A stretch of 64,000 bases of DNA from CAVZBW01 sp963773635 (GTDB lineage: Bacteria; Actinomycetota; Acidimicrobiia; Acidimicrobiales; RAAP-2): positions 2,046,001-2,110,000 of the forward strand of contig CAVZBW010000005.1 of assembly GCA_963773635.1 (NCBI GenBank), in the 5' to 3' direction. Under the pieces are notes generated by a model. It had not been told where the DNA came from. It saw only the letters and a program-made list of their open reading frames with translations, and searched no databases. Below are positions 33,698 to 42,207 of the stretch, in pieces; position 1 is the stretch's first letter, and each line of letters begins with the position of its first letter. The translations under genes and the position numbers were made by a program.

Positions 33698-34663
33698 TCA
33701 ACCCCTGACGTCGGGCGGCGCTGACAGGCGACGGCCGCCGCGACTCCCTCGCCGAGGTGCCCAGTCGAAGAATCTGACAGCGAGGAGGAGGCCACCCGCT
33801 CCCCACAGGACCAACACGAGGAGGTCCCATGCGGCGAACCTGCTCCCGGCGTCTTGAGGGTCGAAGCTGACCAGGATGGCGTTTGCCAGCGGCCGCACCG
33901 GGAAGGCCCCGGCCACCTCCTGCAGCCAGTGCGGGATGTACGGCCACGGGATGAAGACCCCCGAGATGAAGAAGAGGGGCATCACCACGGCGATGCCAGT
34001 CGGTTGCGCCGCAGTCGCCGTGGGAACCGCATTGGCGAGTGCAAAGCCGATCGCCGTGAAGACGAGGGTGCCCAGGACCACCGTGACTGCCAGCGGCGCG
34101 ACGGCGGCAACCGGGAGACCTACCCCGTAGACCCCACATCCGACGACAAGTAGGAGCGCCGTCACGGCCAAAGAGCTGACGGACGTGGCCAGCGCTCGGC
34201 CGGTGAGCAGTACCCATAGCGGCTCCGGAGTCAGCCGTCGCCGCTTCAGGATGCCCGACTCACGTTCAGCGACGATCGCCACGACCAGTGCCATCAACGT
34301 AGCGTTGACGATGCCGAGACATGTCTCGTTGGCCAGGTAGTAGGTCGTCTGGCTCACCCGGTGCCCGGCGATAGAGATGGGGTAGCTCCCGAGGATGGTG
34401 ATGAAGAGCACCAACAGCACGAGCGGCATCGCTGCGCTGAAGAATTGAGCTTGGCGATCGCGGCTCATGATCCTGAGGTCGCAGGCCACTTGGCGGAGGA
34501 GCAGTCGCCCGGGAGCGGGCACGCGCCGCCGAGAGGCGGTCGGAGGTCGTGCCGCGACCAAGGCAGCGTCCTGGGTCCCGACCGCACGCACGGATGCCGA
34601 TCCCGAGGGAGAGCCGCGGAGGCGTTGGAGCTCGGCCGGTCTGCTACTCCTAACGTCGGTCAT
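33698..34663 (-). CDS. ABC-2 type transporter permease
   Basis: This is a membrane protein of 321 residues with six hydrophobic segments and a cytoplasmic N-terminus, typical of ABC-2 exporters of drugs, lipids or polysaccharides. The segment AERESGILKRRRLTPEPLW after the second helix is the conserved ABC-2 coupling region. The ATG at 34663 lies inside the end of the ATPase gene, a 14-base overlap. The substrate is unknown; the closest general match is the daunorubicin-type DrrB group. Confidence 0.85.
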   Translation of the reverse strand: MTDVRSSRPAELQRLRGSPSGSASVRAVGTQDAALVAARPPTASRRRVPAPGRLLLRQVACDLRIMSRDRQAQFFSAAMPLVLLVLFITILGSYPISIAGHRVSQTTYYLANETCLGIVNATLMALVVAIVAERESGILKRRRLTPEPLWVLLTGRALATSVSSLAVTALLLVVGCGVYGVGLPVAAVAPLAVTVVLGTLVFTAIGFALANAVPTATAAQPTGIAVVMPLFFISGVFIPWPYIPHWLQEVAGAFPVRPLANAILVSFDPQDAGSRFAAWDLLVLVLWGAGGLLLAVRFFDWAPRRGSRGGRRLSAPPDVRG

Positions 34664-35645
34664 GAAGGCCCCGCTTCCCAATGGTCGGGCCCAGGGCCAT
34701 GGCCTTGGCGCCGGCGTCGTGCCGGTCGGTGAGCTCCAGGTAGGTGGCCTCGAGCGTCGGACGCCTCGCATCGAAGTGGCTCACGGCGACGCCGACGCTC
34801 AGTAGCCACTCCGTGAGCGCGTGGAGGTCGCCGAGCGGGTCCGTGGTCTCCATGCGCAGTTGCCGCCCGTCGGTCTCAAGGGTAGTTGCGTCGCAGAGCT
34901 GCGGGGCACCGGCCCCGTCCGGCACCGGACGGTCGAGGCTCATCGTTACCGTGACCGCCGCCCGGTCCCGGCCACCGAGAGTCGCGGGAGACCCTTCCGC
35001 CACAATCCTGCCGTTCGAGATGACGGCGATCCGGTCGGCCAGCGCCTCGGCCTCCTCGAGGTAGTGCGTCGTGAGGACCACGGTGGTCCCGGTGTCGCGG
35101 ATCTGGTCGATGGTGGTCCATGCCGAGCGGCGGGCGGCCGGGTCGAAGCCCGTGGTCGGCTCGTCCAGGAAGAGCACATCTGGCTGGCCGACCAGGGCGA
35201 GGCCCAGATCGAGCCGGCGGCGCAGACCCACCGAGAGGTGGCCGTTGCGCATGTCGGCCACCTCGTGGAGGCGCACCATGTCGAGGATCTCGTCAACCGA
35301 ACGCGGCTCGGCGTAGAGGCTCGCCTGGAAAGCGATCGTCTCCCGCGCCGTGAGGTGCGGCTCGGGCTGACCCTCCTGGAGCACCACGCCGATCCGGTCG
35401 CGCCACGCTGCGTCGGCGTGCTCGGGATCCTGGCCGAGCACGGACACACTGCCGCCCGAGCGGCGCACGTAGCCCTCCAGTACCTCCAGAGTGGTCGTCT
35501 TGCCTGCGCCGTTCCGACCGAGGAGGGCGACGACCTCGCCCGCCTCCACGGTGAGACCCAACCCTCGCACCGCGTCGACCGCGCCATAGCTCACGACCAG
35601 GTCGCGCACCTCGACCACCACGTCCCTCCTGGTCGGGCTGCTCAT
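34650..35645 (-). CDS. ABC transporter ATPase (DrrA-like)
   Basis: This is the nucleotide-binding subunit of the ABC-2 exporter, 331 residues from the ATG at 35645. Walker A is GRNGAGKTTT, the Q-loop GVVLQEG, the signature LSVGLRRRLDLGLAL and Walker B VLFLDEPTTGFDP. The signature has V in place of the usual G (LSVGL), which is seen in some DrrA-type proteins. The ATG overlaps the stop of a short upstream reading frame as ATGA. A GTG at 35660 is also in frame. The C-terminal 80 residues are a regulatory extension. Confidence 0.88.
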   Translation of the reverse strand: MSSPTRRDVVVEVRDLVVSYGAVDAVRGLGLTVEAGEVVALLGRNGAGKTTTLEVLEGYVRRSGGSVSVLGQDPEHADAAWRDRIGVVLQEGQPEPHLTARETIAFQASLYAEPRSVDEILDMVRLHEVADMRNGHLSVGLRRRLDLGLALVGQPDVLFLDEPTTGFDPAARRSAWTTIDQIRDTGTTVVLTTHYLEEAEALADRIAVISNGRIVAEGSPATLGGRDRAAVTVTMSLDRPVPDGAGAPQLCDATTLETDGRQLRMETTDPLGDLHALTEWLLSVGVAVSHFDARRPTLEATYLELTDRHDAGAKAMALGPTIGKRGLHDRR

Positions 35646-35686
35646 CGTGGCCACGCGCACGCCTGTCCGACCGCAACCTCCATCAT
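35642..35686 (-). CDS. Possible 14-codon leader peptide before the ABC ATPase
   Basis: The only strong ribosome-binding site upstream of the ATPase, GGGAGGAGGTG, sits next to the ATG at 35686, or more plausibly serves the ATG at 35683. That frame ends in a TGA overlapping the ATPase ATG. The peptide would be MMEVAVGQACAWPR. Translation of the ATPase may be coupled to it. A consensus error in this short stretch is the alternative. Confidence 0.4.
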   Translation of the reverse strand: MMEVAVGQACAWPR

Positions 35687-36298
35687 CACCTCCTCCCAGA
35701 TGAAGTTGGAACCGGTCGCCGACGATCTCGATGTATACAACAACTGCCCTAGTCGCACAACGGTTGCGATGTCACGTCCTCGTCACGTTTGTCGCGAGAG
35801 CCACGGTGTCGGCTGAGCATGGCCGCGGATCCAGTGGCGCGTCGGGGCCTCTCGGCTATGAGCCTCACCCGGCAGGCGCCGTCGAGCAATGGCCTTCGAA
35901 TCGGCGACCGTGGCTGCTCGACCGCGGCGACCGCTTACGTCGTCGAGGGGCTTCGAGCCGACCTGCTCAAACATGTCAGTTCCTCGCCCATTGACCGTCG
36001 ACCGTCACCTCAGCCCGGTCCGGGTAGAAGGACGACATCGCTTTCACTTCGGCTGCCTCAGTGGCGGGCGTCTCGTAGCTCCACGCGAGCCCGTCATGGG
36101 TCTCGCCATCGAACTCGACAGACCAGTGCGACGCCTCACCCTTCCCTGACTTCCACGTGGGCTCGGGGCGGGGACGATCGTGATGGTATGCCTGGGGTCA
36201 TAGCTCCTCCAACGGCTTAAGTCAGGGTCTTGATGGTCGGTCTGACCGTGGTTCAGCTCACGCGGCGGGAGCGCTCGAGCGCACCCCGACCCTGCGGC
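35687..36298. other. Intergenic region with ABC promoter candidate and DUF427 relic
   Basis: No intact gene is supported in these 612 bases. On the minus strand TTGTGC and TATACA are about 17 bases apart (around 35734-35762) and could drive the ABC operon. A truncated DUF427 frame occupies 35976-36201. The remaining short frames on both strands have no recognisable content. Confidence 0.5.
35976..36201 (-). pseudogene. Remnant of a DUF427-family gene
   Basis: The minus-strand frame from 36197 down to the TGA at 35976 contains GEASHWSVEF, LAWSYETP, a helix AAEVKAMSSFYP and VTVDGQW. These match the C-terminal half of DUF427 proteins. The N-terminal half is missing. Upstream, an ATG at 36201 with GGAGGAG starts a different frame, and a third frame there reads HTITIVPAP, like a DUF427 beginning. 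The simplest reading is an internal deletion with a frame change. Low complexity is not the cause. Confidence 0.5.
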
Positions 36299-37300
36299 TC
36301 ATCCGATCGACCGCCGGAGCAGGGTCACCACCTCGCCGAGGGCCTCGATCTGCCCTCGAACGGCCTCGGGCGCCAGCCCCGTCATGTGGACCCGGAGGTT
36401 GAGGGCGTCTGCGCTCGCCGCCCGCATGGCGGCGAGGAGACCCTCGGCCACTGACTCGGCGTCGTCCGCGTTGACCATTTCGTCGCCGCCGAAATGGGCC
36501 TGCGCCGCCGGCGCGGCATAGCTCCGGTAGAAGGCCACCTGACGGTCGGCCTCCCGCACCGGCGGAGGTCCCACCCACGCCCTCCGGACGAGGATGGCCG
36601 GCCCGGTTCCGCCGGCACCCCGGTAGGCGTCGACAAGCTCCCGGACGCGGTCGGTGGTCGACAGGGAATCGAAGAGAAGACCGACCTGCGAGCGGGCCGC
36701 CCTCCGACAGGCGGTCGGGCTCATGGCGGCGCTCACCAGCGGCACGGGGCTGCCCGCGCACTGCTGGATAGCGCGGTCCTGGTGCAATAACTCCTCGATC
36801 CGGCCGTCCGGCGCCCGGCCGGCGAGCACGTTCCCCAGATGGGCGAGTCCGTCGGAGAACCGCCCGGTCATCCCCTCGAGCGTGCTCCCGACGACCTCGA
36901 AGTCCTCGAGCACCGACCCTGCCGCGACGCCCACCCCCACCCGTCCGGGGAAGCGAGCCGCCTGCCAGGCGACCTCCTCTGCCACGATCGCCACGGGCCG
37001 CAACGGAAGGAGGAGAGGGCAAGCGGCGGCCCAGCTGGCGCTGGTCTCCTCGAGGGCCCACCCCGCCACCTGTATGGGGTTGGGCAGATAGCCGCTCCAT
37101 CCCGCGTGGTGCTCGCTCGTCATGATGCCGTCGAAGCCCGCCGCCTCGGCCAGCCTGGCCTGCACCAAGAGCTCGTCCACCACCGCGGTCGCCGCGGCGG
37201 GCCCGTCGGGGACGTCGGTCGGGTACAGGCGCAACGACACGGAGCCCTTCGACAGGGGCGGGCGGAGGCCGACGGCTTGGTGGCGGTCCGCAGGCATCAC
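36299..37300 (-). CDS. LLM-class (F420-type) oxidoreductase
   Basis: This is a luciferase-like flavin- or F420-dependent oxidoreductase of 333 residues. EHHAGWSGYLPNPIQVAGW near residue 63 and the flavin-region PGRVGVGVAAGSVLEDFEV are characteristic, and VSAAMSPTACRRAA follows. It starts at GTG 37300, overlapping the SDR stop as GTGA, with an ATG one codon later. It ends a four-gene minus-strand operon: cupin, SDR-like, SDR, LLM. The substrate is unknown. Confidence 0.8.
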   Translation of the reverse strand: MMPADRHQAVGLRPPLSKGSVSLRLYPTDVPDGPAAATAVVDELLVQARLAEAAGFDGIMTSEHHAGWSGYLPNPIQVAGWALEETSASWAAACPLLLPLRPVAIVAEEVAWQAARFPGRVGVGVAAGSVLEDFEVVGSTLEGMTGRFSDGLAHLGNVLAGRAPDGRIEELLHQDRAIQQCAGSPVPLVSAAMSPTACRRAARSQVGLLFDSLSTTDRVRELVDAYRGAGGTGPAILVRRAWVGPPPVREADRQVAFYRSYAAPAAQAHFGGDEMVNADDAESVAEGLLAAMRAASADALNLRVHMTGLAPEAVRGQIEALGEVVTLLRRSIG

Positions 37301-38069
37301 AGTCCCGTGAACCGGCCGCCGTCGACGACCACGGTCTGACCGGTGACGTAACGACCCCCGTCGGAAACGATCCAGGCGACCACCGGCGCCACGTCGGGCT
37401 CCGACTCGCCGACCCAGCCGAGCGGCACGAGAGCCTCGAGGCGCGCCTCCAGCTCAGGGTTCTCGATGAAGGCATTGTCCAGGGCCGGTGTGCGCGCCAG
37501 GGGGAGACTGCGACGACCCGAACCCCCCGAGGGCCCCATTCGAGGGCCAGCGACTTGGTCATGCCTCGGAGCGCGCCCTTGACGGCGGCGTAGCCGGGCA
37601 GCGTCGCCGAGCCCTCCATGGCTGCGGGGGATGTCATGAGCACGAGCGCTCCGCGGCTCTGCTCGAGGTGGGGCAGCGCGGCGCGGGCGCAGAGGTAGCC
37701 GCCGCGTACCGAGACCGCCAGATGGTCGCGCCAGGCGTCCTCGGGCAGGTCCTCGATGCTCGAGACGACGCTCGAGCTCCGGCTGGTCGCATTGTGGACC
37801 ATGGCGTCGAGGCCGCCGAGCCGATCGGCGGCCAGGGCCACGGCACCATCGACGTCGCGCGCCCGGGTCACGTCGCAACGGGCCGACAACGCCTCGCCCC
37901 CGCCCTCCCGGATGGCGGCAACGGTCTCCTCCACGTTGGGCCCCCGCCCGGTCACCACGACGCGGGCGCCGGCCGCCCCAAAATGGACGCAGAGGCCGCG
38001 GCCCAACCCCGCGCCACCACCGGTCACGAGGATCCTCTTGCCGTCGAGGTCGACGGGCGTCCGGTTCAC
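37297..38069 (-). CDS. Short-chain dehydrogenase/reductase, frameshifted in this sequence
   Basis: This is a classical SDR. The N-terminal part reads RILVTGGGAGLGRGLCVHFG, with HNATS near the NAG position and the active-site YAAVKGALRG (YxxxK). After VRVVAVSP the frame breaks at a run of five G (37500-37504). Adding one base restores LARTPALDNAF and the final GRYVTGQTVVVDGGRFTGL. The repaired length is about 257 residues, normal for the family. The GTG at 38069 overlaps the upstream gene's stop. A homopolymer error is the likely cause. Confidence 0.78.
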
Positions 38070-38785
38070 GGCGTCATCCAGGAGCCGCCGTCCACCGCCA
38101 CGGTGGCACCCGTGACCGTTTCGGTCATCGCGGCGAGGTGCGCGACCACGGTCGCCACCTCCCCACCGATCGTCGGCTCCCGCCCCAACGAAGGAGGGGG
38201 GCCTCCGGCCCGATCGAGGGGAGCGGGCGCGCCGCAGAGGACGTGGGCGGGGACGGCCACGCAGTTGAGGCTCACCCCGCGGCTCCCCCAACGACGGGCG
38301 CCAACGCGGAGGAGGGACCGCTGTCCCTCCGCGGCTGCCGTCCAGGCGACGACGTGGGGCGCACCGACGAGCACCAGGCTCGGTGCGACCAGCGCCACGC
38401 TGGTCCCGGAGGAGAGATGGGTCGACACCCCCTGGAGCAGGTGCAGGAATTCGGTGATGGGCTCCTCGGCGAGGCGCTCCCAGTCGCTCTCCTCGAGGGC
38501 TGCGAGCTCCCCGACGTCCTCCGGGGCTACCGGCACCCGCGCCCAGACGAGCGCCTTGAGCGGTCCAGGATCGAGGGCTGCCCGCAACGAGGCGTCCACC
38601 GCGGAGGACGACGTGAGGTCGCACGGCGAGGTCCGGCCCGACCACCCCTTTCTTGGCGCATGGGCAGCGCCCGGTTCCCCGAGGACCGTGACCGCGGCTC
38701 CGAGATCCGACAACCCGCGAGCCAGCTGGACCCCCGGTGGCCCGTCGCCCACTACGAGCGTCGCCCCCTCTGACCCCTCGCTCAC
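38066..38785 (-). CDS. SDR-like protein with degenerate cofactor and active-site motifs
   Basis: This 239-residue protein has the SDR fold order: VVGDGPPGVQLARGL in place of the TGxxxGIG nucleotide loop, a central strand SVALVAPS, and a C-terminus GATVAVDGGSWM, exactly like SDRs. The catalytic YxxxK is absent; the corresponding stretch is AWTAAAEGQ. It probably does not work as an oxidoreductase and may be a partner of the following SDR. The GTG at 38785 overlaps the cupin stop as GTGA. Confidence 0.65.
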   Translation of the reverse strand: MSEGSEGATLVVGDGPPGVQLARGLSDLGAAVTVLGEPGAAHAPRKGWSGRTSPCDLTSSSAVDASLRAALDPGPLKALVWARVPVAPEDVGELAALEESDWERLAEEPITEFLHLLQGVSTHLSSGTSVALVAPSLVLVGAPHVVAWTAAAEGQRSLLRVGARRWGSRGVSLNCVAVPAHVLCGAPAPLDRAGGPPPSLGREPTIGGEVATVVAHLAAMTETVTGATVAVDGGSWMTP

Positions 38786-39324
38786 GCCGGCTCCGCCGAC
38801 TCCGCCGACTCCGGCACCCAGCGCGAGCGCAGGTCGGCGAGCCACTCGGGCAGGTCGATCTCGGGGTCGGGCAGGGCCACCGCCCCCCGCTCGCGTAGGG
38901 CCTCGTCGAAGGTCTCCGGCTGGTCACCCCACGAGCGAGGGTCCCCCATCATGATTTCGAAGAGGATCGTGCCCTCCGGTCCGGCCACGAACGGGCCGAA
39001 GGCGGCCCCGAGCGGCAGCTCGACATGGGTGCCCGCCGGACAGTGCCGTCCACCGCACCACATCTCGCCCTCGATCACGAAGATCACGTGTGAGCTGAAG
39101 TGGCCGTGGCGCCGGATCACCATGCCGGGATCCCACTTCGCGTACAGCGACAGGTACTGCGGATCGGGGGAGAAGGCCAGCCACTTCTCCCAGATCGACG
39201 ACTCGCTCCCATCGGCGTTGCGGATCGCCTTGACGCGCTGCCACGGGACGTCGGGATCATCGAGGTGCCGGAACACCGGCTCGGCCCCGGGCACCCGGAC
39301 GTCGGCCGGAATCTCGTCAGTCAT
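38782..39324 (-). CDS. Cupin-domain protein
   Basis: This is a 180-residue single-cupin protein. The metal-site region is PGMVIRRHGHFSSHVIFVIEGE, in which three His and a Glu have the usual cupin spacing, and the second motif is PAGTHVELPLGAAFGP. The ATG at 39324 has GGAGGTG just upstream. It starts the minus-strand operon, and a MarR gene is divergent from it with a dyad between. The reaction (dioxygenase, isomerase or sensor) cannot be told from the sequence. Confidence 0.78.
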   Translation of the reverse strand: MTDEIPADVRVPGAEPVFRHLDDPDVPWQRVKAIRNADGSESSIWEKWLAFSPDPQYLSLYAKWDPGMVIRRHGHFSSHVIFVIEGEMWCGGRHCPAGTHVELPLGAAFGPFVAGPEGTILFEIMMGDPRSWGDQPETFDEALRERGAVALPDPEIDLPEWLADLRSRWVPESAESAEPA

Positions 39325-39389
39325 CGAACACCTCCAAGGGCCGGCGCGGATCGGGACGGGGCAGCATCCCGGACACGACCGGCTGGCCA

Positions 39390-39419
39390 TTTACCTTTGT
39401 GCATTGTTACTAAGGTAAA
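39390..39419. promoter_or_regulatory. Dyad between cupin operon and MarR gene
   Basis: TTTACCTT (39390-39397) and AAGGTAAA (39412-39419) form a perfect 8-bp inverted repeat with a 14-base spacer, in an A+T-rich island unusual for this genome. It sits between two divergent start sites and is a good candidate for the MarR operator. Confidence 0.6.
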
Positions 39420-39437
39420 AGTGATACTGTCAAGCGC

Positions 39438-39917
39438 ATGGCAGTGGCGGGAGAGGCGGCCGCCACCGGGTCCGCCTGGCTCGCGGGGATCGGCTTGCCG
39501 ACGAGGGTCGGCTTCCTGGCCCGGCTGGTGCGACTGGTCATGCTGTCCGAGAACCTCTTTGCGAGCATCGCGGAACCTCACGGCCTGAGCTTCGACGACT
39601 ACCTGGTGCTGGCGACGACACGGAGGTCGCCCGGGGCCAGCACGTCTCCTTCCCAGCTTTGCCGCGTCCTCGGACGCACGACGGGCGGGATGACGCTCAC
39701 CCTCGACCGGCTGGCTCACAGCGGGTGGTTGCGCCGCTCCCCCGATCCGGTCGACCGTCGCCGTGTGGTGGTCCAGCTGACCCCCGAGGGGCGCCGCCTT
39801 AGCGATCGGGTGAACCGCGCCCTGCACGACTGGGAGCGCAAGGCCGTCCCCCTGGAGGAGGCCGACGGCTTGAGCGAAGAGCTCGATCACCTCCTCGCCG
39901 TGGTGGGTCGAGGCTGA
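39438..39917 (+). CDS. MarR-family regulator
   Basis: This is a MarR winged-helix protein of 159 residues, the typical length. The recognition region is PSQLCRVLGRTTGGMTLTLDRL, followed by the wing GWLRRSPDPVDRRRVVVQLT with the conserved DxR element. N- and C-terminal helices for dimerisation flank it. It is divergent from the cupin-SDR-LLM operon and convergent with an SDR. It probably represses the operon until a small aromatic or fatty ligand binds (inference). Confidence 0.88.
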   Translation: MAVAGEAAATGSAWLAGIGLPTRVGFLARLVRLVMLSENLFASIAEPHGLSFDDYLVLATTRRSPGASTSPSQLCRVLGRTTGGMTLTLDRLAHSGWLRRSPDPVDRRRVVVQLTPEGRRLSDRVNRALHDWERKAVPLEEADGLSEELDHLLAVVGRG

Positions 39918-39963
39918 GGGCCCTCGCCGACGCCAGGCAGGGCGGCCCCTTTGGGGCCCCGGG

Positions 39964-40746
39964 TCACCAGCCCCGGAACGCGCCGCCGTCGACCAGGATC
40001 TGGGCCCCGTTGACGTAGCTGGAGGCGTCGCTCGCCAGGAAGATGCACAGCCCGGCCACGTCGTCGGGCTGGCCGAGACGGCCCATCGGGTTCATCTCGG
40101 CGGCCCGCTCTCTGGTGGCCGGGTCCCAGGCCTTGGCGATGTCGGTGTCGAAGGGCCCGGGCAGGACGAGGTTCGCCCGCACCTTGGGGTTCCAGGTGCC
40201 GGCCAGGCACAGGGTGAGGACGTTGAGCCCGGCCTTGGCCATCTCGTAGGGAAGCTCGTGCGCGGTCGGCCGCAGGGTGCCGGCGGTCGACACGTTGATG
40301 ATCGAGCCGCCCTCTCCCTCGTGCATCCGGGTGCCGACGAGCACCGACAGCCGGAAGGGCCCCCGGGCGTTGACCGCGTGGACCTTGTCGTAATAGGCCT
40401 CGGTCACGTCGGGCAACCCCCCGTAGAGGGGGGACATGCCGGCGTTGTTGACGAGCACGTCGCAGCGCCCAAATTCGCCGTACACCTCGTCGACCAGGCG
40501 ATCGCAGTCCTCCCATCGGCCGACGTGGCACTGCAGGCCGAGCGCCCGGCGGCCCGTGACCTCGGCGATCTCCCCCGCGGCCCGGCGGCAGTTGTCGAGC
40601 TTGCGGCTGGCGATCACCACGTCCGCCCCCGCGCCCGCCAGGCCCTCGGCGACCGCGCGCCCGATCCCACGACTGCCGCCGGTGACGACGGCCACCTTGC
40701 CGGTGAGGTCGAAGCGCTCCGCCGGTCCCCTCGCCGTCGCCGCCAT
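39964..40746 (-). CDS. Short-chain dehydrogenase/reductase
   Basis: This is a complete classical SDR of 260 residues. The cofactor loop is VVTGGSRGIGRAVAEGL, then NNAGMS, the catalytic Ser in NVSTAG and YEMAK (YxxxK), and a C-terminal SYVNGAQILVDGG. Arg in ASRKL after the second strand suggests NADP(H) preference. The start shares one base with the stop of the acyl-CoA dehydrogenase gene (TGATG), so the two are coupled. A beta-oxidation-like role for a branched or cyclic acyl substrate is possible. Confidence 0.88.
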   Translation of the reverse strand: MAATARGPAERFDLTGKVAVVTGGSRGIGRAVAEGLAGAGADVVIASRKLDNCRRAAGEIAEVTGRRALGLQCHVGRWEDCDRLVDEVYGEFGRCDVLVNNAGMSPLYGGLPDVTEAYYDKVHAVNARGPFRLSVLVGTRMHEGEGGSIINVSTAGTLRPTAHELPYEMAKAGLNVLTLCLAGTWNPKVRANLVLPGPFDTDIAKAWDPATRERAAEMNPMGRLGQPDDVAGLCIFLASDASSYVNGAQILVDGGAFRGW

Positions 40747-42047
40747 CAGAGGTTCCCGACCTCGTGCTCGAGGTACTCCGCGAACTTCTCGCGAGCCGCC
40801 GCCACCCGTTTGGGAAGATGCTCGCTGGGCCAGAGGTCCTCGCTCGGCCGGTAGTTGCGCAGGACCTGGCGGGCGACGGTGACCTTGTGCACCTCGGTCG
40901 GGCCGTCGGCCAGGCCCAGCGCCGCACCGGCCATCCACATCCCCGAGAAGGGCATCTCGTTGGAGACGCCGAGCGCGCCGTGGACCTGCATCGCCCGCTC
41001 CACCACGTCCTTGAGGACCGTCGGCAGCTGCGCCTTGACGGCCGCGATGTCCTTGCGGACCCGGCGGTAGTCCTTGTACTTGTCGATGGTCCACGCCGTG
41101 TACAGGACGTACAGGCGGAACTGCATCAACTGCGCGTAGGAGTCGGCGATGTAGCCCTGGACGAATTGTTTGTCCGCCAGACGACTGCCCTGCGTCTCTC
41201 GACTGAGCGCCCGCTCGCACATCATGTCGAACGCCTTGTTGGCCAGCCCGATGGAGCGCATGGCGTGGTGGATGCGACCACCCCCGAGACGGGTCTGGGC
41301 GATCGCGAACGCCTGACCCTCGCCGCCGAGCAGCGCGTCCGGGGGCACGCGGACGTCGTCGTAGTGGATCAGGGCGTGCGAGGCGTGCTCGGAGGACTCC
41401 GTGCCGACGCCCATGTTGCGGACGATGCGGACGCCGGGCGTGTCGGTCGGCACCAGGAACATCGACATTCCCTGATAGGCGCTCACGTCGGGGTTGGTCA
41501 CGACCATGACGATGAGGAAGGAGGAGGCCTCGGCGTTGGAGGAGAAGAACTTCCATCCGTTGATGACCCATTCGTCGCCGTCGCGCTGGGCCCGGGTCTT
41601 GAACATCGTCGGATCGGCCCCTGCGTGGGGCTCGGTCATCGAGTAGCAGGAGAACAGCTCCCCCTCGAGGAGCGGTCGCAGGTAGCGCTCCTTTTGTTCC
41701 GGCGTCCCGTAGTGGGCGATGATCTCGGCGTTGCCGGTGTCGGGAGCCTGCGTGCCGAACACGATCGGCGCCCACTGCGATCGGCCCAGGATCTCGTTGA
41801 GCAGCGCCAACCTGAGCTGACCGTATCCCTTGCCGCCGAGCTCCGGCCCGAGGTGCGCGGCCCACAGATCACGGGAACGCACCTCCTGCTTGAGCGGATC
41901 GACGATCTTCCGCAGCGTCTCGTCGAGCGGTCGGTAGGCACGGCCGCCCCAGAGGACGTCGAGCGGCTCCACCTCCTCGCGCACGAACTCGTCGACCCAT
42001 TCCAGCTTCGCCTGGAACTCGGGATCGGTCTCGAAGTCCCACGCCAT
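40746..42047 (-). CDS. Acyl-CoA dehydrogenase
   Basis: This is an FAD-dependent acyl-CoA dehydrogenase of 433 residues. The flavin segment CYSMTEPHAGADP and the following WVINGWKFFSSNA are hallmarks, as is the C-terminal MQVHGALGVSNEMPF with RQVLRNYRP near the end. The ATG at 42047 follows GGGGGAG; the frame extends further upstream, but without a comparable start. It precedes an SDR in an overlapping pair. The substrate is unknown; length and motifs fit the group acting on unusual or long-chain acyl-CoAs. Confidence 0.9.
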   Translation of the reverse strand: MAWDFETDPEFQAKLEWVDEFVREEVEPLDVLWGGRAYRPLDETLRKIVDPLKQEVRSRDLWAAHLGPELGGKGYGQLRLALLNEILGRSQWAPIVFGTQAPDTGNAEIIAHYGTPEQKERYLRPLLEGELFSCYSMTEPHAGADPTMFKTRAQRDGDEWVINGWKFFSSNAEASSFLIVMVVTNPDVSAYQGMSMFLVPTDTPGVRIVRNMGVGTESSEHASHALIHYDDVRVPPDALLGGEGQAFAIAQTRLGGGRIHHAMRSIGLANKAFDMMCERALSRETQGSRLADKQFVQGYIADSYAQLMQFRLYVLYTAWTIDKYKDYRRVRKDIAAVKAQLPTVLKDVVERAMQVHGALGVSNEMPFSGMWMAGAALGLADGPTEVHKVTVARQVLRNYRPSEDLWPSEHLPKRVAAAREKFAEYLEHEVGNL

Positions 42048-42207
42048 GGCTGCTCCCCCGATCCGGCGACCATCCGTCCGCCACGCCCGCCCAGGTTGCC
42101 CCCGGGCGGGGGGCAGCTTAACGGGCCGAGGGATCCGACGTTGGGGTTCGTTGGACGGCGCAGCACCGGGGAGGTCACGATGGGCCCGACGCGAACTGGG
42201 GGGTGCG

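Noticed and set aside
35789..36220. 143-codon plus-strand frame upstream of the ABC operon
   Set aside because: It is Ser/Arg-rich with no domain and overlaps the DUF427 relic, which has recognisable protein motifs on the other strand.
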